Shown here: in pieces, positions 42,348 through 48,527 of the stretch
Numbering within the stretch: the stretch's first letter is position 1
How the letters are laid out: every line of letters starts with the position of its first letter
NCBI GenBank assembly: GCA_009919985.1
Contig: RGAX01000002.1
Span: forward strand, 1-48,527
Length of the DNA stretch: 48,527 bases
Reading direction: 5' to 3'
Origin: Opitutaceae bacterium
GTDB taxonomy: Bacteria > Verrucomicrobiota > Verrucomicrobiia > Opitutales > Opitutaceae
Program-made: the position numbers and the translations under genes
The notes under the pieces: generated by a model
Seen by the model: the letters and a program-made list of their open reading frames with translations, nothing else
Told to the model about the DNA's origin: nothing
Database searches by the model: none

Positions 42348-44015
42348 TTATTTCGCGAGGGTGCGGTTGAGGGCGCTGACGATCGCTTTGATCGAGGCGA
42401 GCTCGATGTTGGTGTCGATGCCGGCGCCGTAAAGCGTGAGACCGCGTTCAGTCTTGATCTGAATATAACTCACGGCGCGGGCTTCGGCGCCGCGGCCGAG
42501 GGAGTGTTCGCTGTAATTGAGTACCTCAAATTTCGTGAGCGTGGTGGTGGCGAGGGCACGGACGAAAGCGTCGATCGGGCCGTTGCCGCTGCCGGTGAGC
42601 GTGTGGAGGATTCCATTAAACGTCATCTCGGCGTCGCAGGTGACGGTGCTGTCGCGCTCGGTGGTTTTGAAATGCTGGAGCACGAGCGACGGCGCGGGTT
42701 GCTCGAGGTACTCGTGGCGGAAGATCGTATTGATCTCGGCTGAGGAGAGCTCGGTGCCCTTCGCGTCGGCGCGGTCGTTGATGAGTTTGCCGATTTCCTT
42801 GTGCATGAGCTTAGGCAGCTGGAAGCCGAAGTCGTTTTCGAGAACGTACGCTACGCCGCCTTTGCCGGATTGGCTGTTGATGCGGATGATGGCTTTGTAA
42901 CTGCGTCCGAGGTCGGCGGGGTCGATCGGAATGTAGATCACGTCCCAAGGCGCGTCGGGTTTTTGGACGGCCCAGGATTTCTTGATGGCGTCTTGGTGCG
43001 AGCCGCTGAAAGCTGTAAAAACTAGTTCGCCTGCGTAGGGCTGGCGAGGCGGCACCTCTAGTTTGGTGCAACGCTCGTAGACGTCGCGCACGTGGTTGAT
43101 GTCGGAAAAATCGAGGTCCGGGTGGATACCGTGGGTGTATAAATTCAGCGCGACGGTGACGATGTCGAGATTGCCGGTGCGTTCGCCGTTGCCGAAGAGC
43201 GTACCTTCGACGCGATCAGCACCAGCGAGCAAGGCTAGTTCCGTGGCGGCGATGCCGGTGCCGCGGTCGTTGTGCGTGTGGAGAGAAATCAGCGTGCGGT
43301 CACGGCGCGTGAGGTGCGTGGCCATCCACTCGATCTGGTCGGCGTGGACGTTGGGCGTGGCGTATTCGACCGTGGCGGGGAGATTGAGAATGATTTTATT
43401 ATCAACCGTGGGCTGCCAGACGTCGGTGACCGCTTCGCAGATTTCCAGCGCGAAATCGAGTTCGGTGCTGGTGAAGCTCTCTGGAGAATATTGGAAACGT
43501 ACGTGTGTGCCCGTGGCGGCGAGGGCTGCAGTGTGCTGCTTGACCCAAGCCGTGCCGCGCGTGGCGATGGCGACGATGTCGGCGCGACTAGCGTGAAACA
43601 CATGCTGGCGCTGCGAGGGCGATGTGGAGTTGTAGAGATGGAAAATGATGTGCTTAGCGCCGCGGAGCGCCTCGCAACTGCGGATGATGAGATCTTCGCG
43701 GCATTGGCAAAGAATCTGGAGTGCGACATCGTCAGGGACGCGTTTCTCTTCGATGAGGCGGCGGCAAAAATCGAATTCGATCTGCGAGGCAGAAGGGAAA
43801 CCAATCTCGATTTCCTTGAAGCCTATTTTCACGAGTAGCTCAAAATACTCTAGTTTCTCCTCGACGCTCATGGGCTGGGCGAGGGCTTGGTTGCCGTCGC
43901 GGAGATCGACGCTGCACCACATCGGTGCACGGGTGAGCGTGCGGCTTGGCCACTGCCGGTTGAGTAGGGCTACGGGCGGGAACGGGCGGTATTTGGTGAC
44001 GGGCGCGGATTGCAT
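42348..44015 (-). CDS. leuA: 2-isopropylmalate synthase (long LeuA type)
   Basis: This 555-residue protein starts leucine synthesis by condensing 2-ketoisovalerate with acetyl-CoA. It is of the long type (LeuA type 2), which opens KYRPFPPVALLNRQWPSR. Metal and substrate blocks follow: WCSVDLRDGNQAL, IGFPSASQIEFDF, FQYSPESFTSTELDFALEIC, SLHTHNDRGTGIAATE and VEGTLFGNGERTGN. A C-terminal regulatory domain (residues about 430-555, with TGSGNGPIDAFVRAL) should allow leucine feedback. The 324-bp region upstream contains a strong nested stem-loop that may be part of its leader. Other leu genes are not adjacent. Confidence 0.96.
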   Translation of the reverse strand: MQSAPVTKYRPFPPVALLNRQWPSRTLTRAPMWCSVDLRDGNQALAQPMSVEEKLEYFELLVKIGFKEIEIGFPSASQIEFDFCRRLIEEKRVPDDVALQILCQCREDLIIRSCEALRGAKHIIFHLYNSTSPSQRQHVFHASRADIVAIATRGTAWVKQHTAALAATGTHVRFQYSPESFTSTELDFALEICEAVTDVWQPTVDNKIILNLPATVEYATPNVHADQIEWMATHLTRRDRTLISLHTHNDRGTGIAATELALLAGADRVEGTLFGNGERTGNLDIVTVALNLYTHGIHPDLDFSDINHVRDVYERCTKLEVPPRQPYAGELVFTAFSGSHQDAIKKSWAVQKPDAPWDVIYIPIDPADLGRSYKAIIRINSQSGKGGVAYVLENDFGFQLPKLMHKEIGKLINDRADAKGTELSSAEINTIFRHEYLEQPAPSLVLQHFKTTERDSTVTCDAEMTFNGILHTLTGSGNGPIDAFVRALATTTLTKFEVLNYSEHSLGRGAEARAVSYIQIKTERGLTLYGAGIDTNIELASIKAIVSALNRTLAK

Positions 44016-44339
44016 GGCAAAACAGGAGTCGAGAGACGAAAGGTTGAACGAAGGAATGACAGGAAGCGAGCCGACGAACCGTCTAACCGCAAAACAGCGG
44101 TAACGGGATTTGCTAGCAGGCCAACGCGCGATCCACCGCTCGGCGGTGCATTAACGATCGCGCGTGTTCGTAAGTCGAAGGGCCTGAGTAAGCGTGGACA
44201 TTGCTGTAGTTTAGGCGTATCGGGCCGCGGGCGCGGGAGTCAAGGCGGGCCTTTTTAAGCCTATGACCTTGGGCCCAATGTAACCTGCCGCCGTGAAGCC
44301 CGTCTTGCGTGCTGTGTCGGGTTTCAATTTTCTTTCCCT
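44016..44339. promoter_or_regulatory. 324-bp divergent intergenic region between leuA and ECF sigma gene, with a nested stem-loop
   Basis: No convincing coding frame is seen. The main feature is at 44124-44165: ACGCGCGATC and GATCGCGCGT pair perfectly over 10 bp and enclose a second perfect 5-bp hairpin CACCG-CTCGG-CGGTG. It lies 109-150 bases upstream of leuA (minus strand). A weaker ACCGC/GCGGT hairpin lies near 44090-44105. The last 20 bases before the sigma gene are pyrimidine-rich (TTCAATTTTCTTTCCCT) with no Shine-Dalgarno sequence. No T-box or known leucine leader motif was recognised. Confidence 0.5.
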
Positions 44340-44933
44340 ATGCCTGATGAAGAACCGTCGTTCGACGTGGCTGGCTGCTTGGTGCGCGTACGTCAACGTG
44401 ATCAGGCCGCTGCGCGTGAGCTGGTCGATCATCTTTACCCGTTGGTTATCCGCATCGTGCGTTCCCACCTCCCGCGGCGCGTCGCCGAGGAAGACCTTGC
44501 GCAAGATATTTTTCTGAAAATGTTCACCCGGCTTGAGCAATATCAGGGTGCGGTGCCGCTCACGCACTGGGTTTCACGGATCGCTGTGACGACCTGCATC
44601 GACCAACTCCGCGCGCAGAAACGCCGCCCGGAGTTTCGTTGGGCGGATCTTTCTGAAAATCAGTCCGATGTGCTCGATGCGGTGATGACCAGCGAGAACG
44701 ACGTCGCCGCCAACGACGCGCTCGCCGCGCACGAGCTCGTGCATAAACTCCTCGATCAACTCAAACCCGACGACCGCATGGTGATTCAATTGTTGGATAT
44801 GGAGCAGAAAACCATCGCCGAGATCTGCAACCTCACGGGCTGGAATACGTCTCTGGTCAAAGTGCGGGCCTTTCGGGCGCGCCGAAAATTACGAAAACTT
44901 TTTTTAGATCTGCAAAACAGGGAACACGCATGA
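44340..44933 (+). CDS. ECF-type RNA polymerase sigma factor
   Basis: This 197-residue sigma-70 family protein has region 2 (residues about 25-95) with LVDHLYPLVIRIVRSHLP and AEEDLAQDIFLKMFTRL. Region 4 (about 130-190) has LKPDDRMVIQLLDMEQKTI and the helix-turn-helix around ICNLTGWNTSLVKVRAFRAR. Regions 1 and 3 are absent, as in ECF factors. It recruits RNA polymerase to stress or envelope genes. It overlaps the next gene by four bases (ATGA at 44930-44933); that gene and the Spy-like one beyond form its likely operon. The target promoter is not known. Confidence 0.92.
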   Translation: MPDEEPSFDVAGCLVRVRQRDQAAARELVDHLYPLVIRIVRSHLPRRVAEEDLAQDIFLKMFTRLEQYQGAVPLTHWVSRIAVTTCIDQLRAQKRRPEFRWADLSENQSDVLDAVMTSENDVAANDALAAHELVHKLLDQLKPDDRMVIQLLDMEQKTIAEICNLTGWNTSLVKVRAFRARRKLRKLFLDLQNREHA

Positions 44934-45235
44934 AACCTATCGAACCCGATCACTCTTGGCATCGCCTCATCGCGACTGCTCGTCGCGCGCCCGTTGAGAC
45001 GCTGGCGGCTGCGCCCTATGGTTTTGCCACGCGCATCGCCGCCTTGGCTATGGCGGCGGACCGCCCCGGGCGTTCGTTGTTTGAGCGGTTTGCGCTCCGA
45101 GCGGTTGGCGTGGCTAGCTTCTTGGCGCTCGCGAGCGTGTGCGCCAATTTTTCGGTGCTCACAGCGGAGGCTGATGAGGAAAATATCCTCATCGGAGATG
45201 ATCCTGTTGCCCTGCTACTCGGTCCTATTGAATAA
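44930..45235 (+). CDS. Small single-pass membrane protein, possible anti-sigma partner
   Basis: This 101-residue protein has a polar N-terminal segment of about 65 residues (SWHRLIATARRAP). One membrane helix follows (AVGVASFLALASVCANFSVL), then a short acidic tail (EADEENILIGDD). Position immediately after and overlapping an ECF sigma gene is where anti-sigma factors usually lie, and the N-in single-pass shape fits. No zinc-binding anti-sigma motif (HX3CX2C) is present, so the role is inference. It is followed three bases later by the Spy-like gene. Confidence 0.75.
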   Translation: MKPIEPDHSWHRLIATARRAPVETLAAAPYGFATRIAALAMAADRPGRSLFERFALRAVGVASFLALASVCANFSVLTAEADEENILIGDDPVALLLGPIE

Positions 45236-45238
45236 GCC

Positions 45239-45730
45239 ATGAATAAAACCTGGAAAGTTGTACTCGCGTTTACCGCCGTATTTTTGGCGGGCGCTATTTT
45301 TGGTGGTTTGCTGGCGATGCGGGCGGGCCCGCGGTTGGCGCAACGCCGTGGTGCACCCGCGCTGCCTGCGATGCCGCCGGCTGTGTTGCGACACATGGCT
45401 GATCGACTCGAGCTCACGAACGAGCAGAAGGAAAAAATCCGTCCGTTGGTGGATCGCGCTGAGGAGGAAATCCGTCAGTTGCGGCAGGTTTCTATCAAGG
45501 AAACCGGCCTGATTCTCCGCCGGCTCCAACAGACGCTCGCCGTCGAGCTCAACCCGGACCAGCGCAAGAAACTCGAAAAAATGCAGGAGCGTCAGCGCGA
45601 GTTGATGCGTGAAGAGCGCCCAGGTCTACCCCCTCCGCGCGATCGCAAGGGTGGTAAACGTGATGGCGCGACCCCGCCACCGAGGCCTTTGACGCCGGCG
45701 CCTGCGGCCGCCGAACCGTTGAATCCCTGA
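45239..45730 (+). CDS. Periplasmic Spy/CpxP-like (heavy-metal-resistance type) protein
   Basis: This 163-residue protein has an uncleaved signal anchor or signal peptide (VVLAFTAVFLAGAIFGGLLA). A helical domain follows with two LTxxQ-like repeats, LELTNEQKEKIRPL and VELNPDQRKKLEKM, the hallmark of Spy, CpxP and CnrX-type proteins. A Pro/Arg/Lys-rich tail (residues about 130-163) is extra. Such proteins act as envelope chaperones or metal/stress sensors. Third in the ECF-sigma operon, it may sense envelope stress and feed back to the sigma factor. The stimulus is unknown. Confidence 0.82.
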   Translation: MNKTWKVVLAFTAVFLAGAIFGGLLAMRAGPRLAQRRGAPALPAMPPAVLRHMADRLELTNEQKEKIRPLVDRAEEEIRQLRQVSIKETGLILRRLQQTLAVELNPDQRKKLEKMQERQRELMREERPGLPPPRDRKGGKRDGATPPPRPLTPAPAAAEPLNP

Positions 45731-45810
45731 GCACGGCGCGACCTCGAGGCCGCGCTGCAAAAAGGCAAATAGTTGTTGCGCGAACCCGCCTCCGGCGCAT
45801 GGTTCGCGGC

Positions 45811-45906
45811 GGCCAGGTGCCATGCATGGGCAGGCGCGTGAACCCCGCCAGGGCCGGAAGGCAGCAACGGTAACGTCGTCCTCCTAGTGCCGTGGAGTGC
45901 CTGGCC
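45811..45906 (+). ncRNA. ffs: Signal recognition particle RNA, small bacterial (4.5S) type
   Basis: The about 96-base RNA has the universally conserved SRP apical core: AACCCCGCCAGGGCCGGAAG (45841-45860) followed by GCAGCAACGGTAAC, with the GGAA tetraloop and the A/C-rich asymmetric loop. The ends GGCCAGG (45811-45817) and CCTGGCC (45900-45906) pair perfectly, closing a long hairpin. ACTTTATTTTTG follows and can serve as terminator. There is no Alu-type domain. The RNA binds Ffh and FtsY to target membrane proteins. It lies directly upstream of dnaX, as in several other bacteria. Exact 5' and 3' ends are estimated from the closing stem. Confidence 0.93.
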
Positions 45907-45951
45907 ACTTTATTTTTGATTTCCTCTTCTGATTCCTGAACTTTTGCGCCT

Positions 45952-47112
45952 TTGAGTACAACCGGCTACCAAGTCATCGCCCGTAAATGGCGTCCGCAAA
46001 TCTTTGCCGACGTCGTGGGGCAGGATCATGTCGTGCGGACGTTGAAAAACGCTATCGCTCGCAATCGCATTGCTCACGCGTACTTGTTTGTGGGCCCGCG
46101 CGGCACCGGCAAAACCTCAACGGCACGTATTTTTGCCAAGGCCCTGAATTGTACCGGCGGCCCCAACGCCGATTTCGATCCTGCGGATCCGGCCGTGCAA
46201 TCCATCGCGGATGGCTCGCATCTGGACGTCATCGAGATCGACGGAGCGTCCAATAACGGCGTCGAGCAAGTGCGCGATTTGCGCGAGACAGCGCGCTATT
46301 CGCCGGCACAGGGTAAATTTAAAGTCTATATTATAGACGAGGTGCACATGCTTTCGACGGCAGCGTTTAACGCGCTGCTCAAAACCCTCGAAGAACCACC
46401 CCCGCACGTGAAGTTCGTCTTCGCCACGACGGAGGTGCAAAAGGTGCTGCCGACGATCTTGTCACGCTGCCAACGTTTTGACCTAAAGCCGATTCCGGCC
46501 CCGCTCATCATCGAGCGTCTCCAGAAAATTGCGGTCGCGGAAAAGATCAAAGTTTCCCCCGAGGCGCTCGCCTGCATCGCTCGCATGGCGGACGGCGGCA
46601 TGCGCGATGCCCAGTCGATTTTTGATCAGATGATTTCGTTTTGCGGGACCGAGATCGCCGAGCCGGATGTGCTCGATGTGTACGGTCTCGTCGCAGCCGA
46701 AAAAATCGCCGAACTCGCCGCCACCCTAGCCACCGGTGATCACTCACGCCTCGTCGCCCTCGTGGACGAATGCGACTCAGCGGGCCGCGACTTAGTCAGG
46801 TTGCTCACGGATTTGCAGGAAGTGGTCCGATCGGCATTACTTGATGCGATCGCGCAAGGTGGCCGTAGCAGCAGCCTCGGCGGGGTTGCCATGACGACGG
46901 AGCAGATCACGCGCTTGCTCGACGGTCTGCGTGAAGGCGAAGGCAGCGTGAAGCTCGGGTTGGCCGAGAAAATTAATTTTGAAGTGACGTTGTTGAAGGC
47001 GATCGAAGCGAGCCGCGCGCGCGCGATTGATAGCCTCATCAAAGAGCTCGCGGCGCTGGCCGATGAAGCCCCGGAGCCGGCGGCCGCCGACAGCGAAAAA
47101 AAAAAGGACTGA
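45952..47112 (+). CDS. dnaX: DNA polymerase III subunit gamma/tau, short (gamma-like) reading
   Basis: The unshifted product is 386 residues and is the clamp-loader ATPase. It starts with TTG at 45952; no ATG is available before the conserved YQVIARKWRPQIFADVVGQ. It then has Walker A VGPRGTGKTSTARIFAKAL, DEVHMLSTAAFNALLKTLEE (Walker B and DExH) and the SRC motif ILSRCQRFDLKP. The collar domain ends near residue 375. The four-Cys zinc module usual in DnaX is not evident: after ALNC only FDPADPA follows. The frame ends SEKKKD-stop, just after ten A residues at 47096-47105. A -1 shift there enters a frame open to 47564 (see separate entries). Clamp-loader function seems sound; which form is normal is not certain. 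Confidence 0.95.
   Translation: MSTTGYQVIARKWRPQIFADVVGQDHVVRTLKNAIARNRIAHAYLFVGPRGTGKTSTARIFAKALNCTGGPNADFDPADPAVQSIADGSHLDVIEIDGASNNGVEQVRDLRETARYSPAQGKFKVYIIDEVHMLSTAAFNALLKTLEEPPPHVKFVFATTEVQKVLPTILSRCQRFDLKPIPAPLIIERLQKIAVAEKIKVSPEALACIARMADGGMRDAQSIFDQMISFCGTEIAEPDVLDVYGLVAAEKIAELAATLATGDHSRLVALVDECDSAGRDLVRLLTDLQEVVRSALLDAIAQGGRSSSLGGVAMTTEQITRLLDGLREGEGSVKLGLAEKINFEVTLLKAIEASRARAIDSLIKELAALADEAPEPAAADSEKKKD
47096..47105 (+). other. A10 slippery run in dnaX, putative programmed -1 frameshift or transcriptional slippage site
   Basis: GCG is followed by A10 and then GGACTGA. In the dnaX frame this reads GAA AAA AAA AAG GAC TGA. The heptamer A AAA AAG at 47100-47106 is the classic E. coli dnaX slip sequence. 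A -1 shift reads on as GGA CTG ATT GAG and continues for 152 codons. A run of this length is also long enough for RNA polymerase slippage, as known for the Thermus dnaX A9 tract. No strong downstream pseudoknot was seen. An 11th A in the true genome would fuse the frames without slippage. Confidence 0.6.
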
Positions 47113-47564
47113 TTGAGCGGTTGGAGCGGCGCCTGAGCACGGCCTTGGCTGCGTCGGCACAGTCGAGCGTTGTGGCGCGAATCAGCTCAATCGAGGCGAC
47201 GAACCGCGTGGAGTCTTTGCCGCCGGAGGCGAGCGATGCGGTTGGTGTGGCGCCATTGAGTGCGGCGGCGGTGGCGGCAGCCAGTGCTTCGGCGCATGGG
47301 ACTTTGTTTGGCGATGATGCGCCGTGGCCGACCGATGAAGCGGGCGAGACTACGTTTCTGGCTGAGACGCGCGAACGCGGTGAAACGGTCGCGGTGAAGC
47401 CAGCGGCTGCGCGCGAAGAGACGGCAGCGGAAACCGGACCTTTGCCTGCACTGGATGCGATGGTGCAACGCATCCCCGCCGAAGTACGCGAGGTCTTGGA
47501 GGAACTTTATCGGGCGAAATTCACGGCGGTGCGACGGGTGTCGGCGAAGTTTTTAAAGCAATAA
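47106..47564 (+). CDS. dnaX: Tau-specific C-terminal extension of DnaX, reached by -1 shift
   Basis: This frame lies -1 to the short dnaX product and is open from the A10 run to the TAA at 47562-47564. Joined to the first 385 residues it gives a protein of about 537 residues. Its middle is Ala/Glu-rich and flexible, and it ends in a compact helical segment (PAEVREVLEELYRAKFTAVR). That plan, linker then small C-terminal domain, matches tau, whose extension binds the polymerase alpha subunit and DnaB. It has no start codon or ribosome site of its own worth crediting. It is best read as part of dnaX rather than a separate gene. Confidence 0.7.
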   Translation, partial: GLIERLERRLSTALAASAQSSVVARISSIEATNRVESLPPEASDAVGVAPLSAAAVAAASASAHGTLFGDDAPWPTDEAGETTFLAETRERGETVAVKPAAAREETAAETGPLPALDAMVQRIPAEVREVLEELYRAKFTAVRRVSAKFLKQ

Positions 47565-47610
47565 TCGTGGTGGGACGGCCCGCTTCGCTCGCGGCTATGA
47601 TGGCGCGGGC

Positions 47611-48000
47611 TCAGATGGGCCACGTGGCGCCGAGGTGAGGGCGGCCAGATAAGTCGCGCAGATAAAAATACGTTTCAGCGGATGAAATCGCGGGCGATGC
47701 GGCGACTTGGTTGCGGGCGATTGGGTGGATGAGTGCAATCGGAGCGCGGCGGTACAGTCCTTCGGTTAGACCCTCGAGTACGTCGAGTCGCGCAAGACAG
47801 GCTGGGTCAACCGACCAGAGTTCGCCGGTGACGCCGTGGTCGTCGGTCGGCGCTGCGACCAGTCCGGGATATGCGCCGAGAGAAAAAAGCGTGAAGCCCG
47901 GCGCGGTGTGGGCGGGTCCGTGGAAGGTTTGGGCGGCGAGGTGGTGGTGGTTTAAGCCGCCGCGTTTGAGGGTGCCGTAGACGAAGAGCGTCGTAGTCAT
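47611..48000 (-). CDS. Gamma-glutamylcyclotransferase-family (AIG2/GGCT-like) protein
   Basis: This 129-residue protein has the GGCT fold signature LFVYGTLKRGGLNHHHL, then AYPGLVAA, GELWSVDPACLARLDVLEG and GLYRR, which supply the conserved Tyr, Gly and Glu of the active cavity. Family members act on gamma-glutamyl peptides or gamma-glutamylamines, but many bacterial ones are uncharacterised. It overlaps the upstream PP2C gene by four bases (ATGA) and so is translationally coupled to it. It is convergent with dnaX. Confidence 0.86.
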   Translation of the reverse strand: MTTTLFVYGTLKRGGLNHHHLAAQTFHGPAHTAPGFTLFSLGAYPGLVAAPTDDHGVTGELWSVDPACLARLDVLEGLTEGLYRRAPIALIHPIARNQVAASPAISSAETYFYLRDLSGRPHLGATWPI

Positions 48001-48527
48001 CGCGGCGCTGGGGTGCGTATAGGATTTTTGGCGCGTGGCACCTCGGGCCCGGTTGGCGCGAGGAGTTCGAAGGTGAGGGCGGTGGTGTTGTCTTGGCCGG
48101 AATTTTCGCGGATAAGTTCCTCGATGTGGCGTTCCCAGAGGCCGTCGACGAGGCCATCGGAGCAGAGGACGAAGCGGTCGCCGGGGGTGAGAGCGACCGC
48201 GCCGAATTGGGGTTCGATGAATTGGTGGCCGGCGCCGAGGGCTTGGTGGAGGGCGTTGCGCATCGGGTGGGCGCGGGCTTCTCGTTCATTAATCTGACCT
48301 TGGCGGCGGAGGTAGCCTACGTGGGTGTGATCGTGGGTGAGTTGGGTGATGCCGCCGGACTGGGGTAAATAATATAATCGACTGTCCCCGATGTGGCCGA
48401 AGTAGAGCCAGCCGGGCGTGAGCCAGCCGAGGGTGAGGGTGGTGCCCATGCCACGGCATTCTTCGTAGCTGTAGCCAAATTTGAGGAGCTCGTAGTGGAT
48501 GGCGTGGAAGACTTCCAGGAGGATGTC
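47997..48527 (-). CDS. PP2C-family protein serine/threonine phosphatase, partial (N-terminus beyond window edge)
   Basis: The visible 176 residues are the C-terminal two thirds of a PP2C phosphatase and continue off the right edge. The metal and fold blocks are ECRGMGTTLTLGWL, FGHIGDSRLYYL, GDRFVLCSDGLVDGL and the terminal SGQDNTTALTFEL. The Asp residues in GDSR, SDGL and QDN are the expected Mn/Mg ligands. THDHTHVGYLRRQGQINE (about residues 67-84 of the visible part) matches the stand-alone PrpC/Stp class. These enzymes usually reverse PknB-like kinases; no kinase is in the window. It is cytosolic as far as visible. Confidence 0.9.
   Translation of the reverse strand, partial: DILLEVFHAIHYELLKFGYSYEECRGMGTTLTLGWLTPGWLYFGHIGDSRLYYLPQSGGITQLTHDHTHVGYLRRQGQINEREARAHPMRNALHQALGAGHQFIEPQFGAVALTPGDRFVLCSDGLVDGLWERHIEELIRENSGQDNTTALTFELLAPTGPEVPRAKNPIRTPAPR

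Noticed and set aside
44016..44339. T-box or leucine attenuator peptide before leuA
   Set aside because: No T-box AGGGUGGNACCGCG-type sequence and no short frame rich in leucine codons was found on the minus strand.
1..48527. CRISPR arrays, insertion sequences, prophage genes, tRNA or rRNA genes
   Set aside because: No regularly spaced repeats, transposase or integrase motifs, or tRNA cloverleaf with a TTCGA loop were recognised; the only RNA gene supported is the SRP RNA.

Overview
The window is a GC-rich, densely coded bacterial chromosome segment. Gene content points to Verrucomicrobiota, probably an Opitutae/Opitutaceae-like organism. The clues are paired DUF1080 and PA14 proteins, secreted beta-propeller/cupredoxin proteins, GldG/DUF4340 ABC clusters, a long TonB-dependent receptor and many start codons without a Shine-Dalgarno sequence. 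This placement is inferred from family content; no 16S rRNA gene or other marker phylogeny is available here. No insertion sequence, prophage, CRISPR array, tRNA or rRNA gene was seen.

Layout. 1-11.2 kb: a partial glycerate kinase, a TonB-dependent receptor, an acyl-CoA ligase with an apparent internal deletion, an SGNH hydrolase, a LacI regulator, a DUF1653 protein, a beta-propeller/cupredoxin protein, a DUF1080-PA14 protein and a ClpP-like protease. 11.2-23.6 kb: a purine/ureide catabolic island. 23.6-26.6 kb: a second DUF1080 protein, a MarR regulator, an RpiB-type isomerase, a HAD phosphatase and a small lipoprotein. 26.7-32.2 kb: the 2-oxoglutarate dehydrogenase complex (sucA-sucB-lpdA). 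32.4-34.1 kb: a small unknown gene, a SUI1/eIF1-like factor and metF. 34.2-38.7 kb: a Gld-like ABC export cluster. 38.8-44.0 kb: an Fsr-like MFS exporter, rlmN, an alpha/beta hydrolase and leuA. 44.3-45.7 kb: an ECF sigma factor with two small envelope proteins. 45.8-48.5 kb: the SRP RNA, dnaX, a gamma-glutamylcyclotransferase-like gene and a partial PP2C phosphatase.

The purine island is the best-integrated system. Guanine deaminase (guaD) is divergent from a tightly packed operon: malate synthase, OHCU decarboxylase, HIU hydrolase, allantoate amidohydrolase, allantoinase, (S)-ureidoglycine aminohydrolase, ureidoglycolate amidohydrolase, and a single-chain xanthine dehydrogenase. xdhC faces the operon from the far end. 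Together they would take guanine or xanthine through allantoin to glyoxylate, ammonia and CO2 by the plant-like route that makes no urea. Malate synthase would then put glyoxylate carbon into the TCA cycle. The one missing step is urate to 5-hydroxyisourate, since no uricase of any type is visible in the window.

The most unusual signal is in dnaX. A run of ten A residues sits two codons before the stop of a short (gamma-like) product. A -1 shift there enters an open frame that adds a 152-residue tau-like C-terminus. This looks like programmed frameshifting or transcriptional slippage with the short form as the unshifted product. A homopolymer sequencing error is the main alternative.
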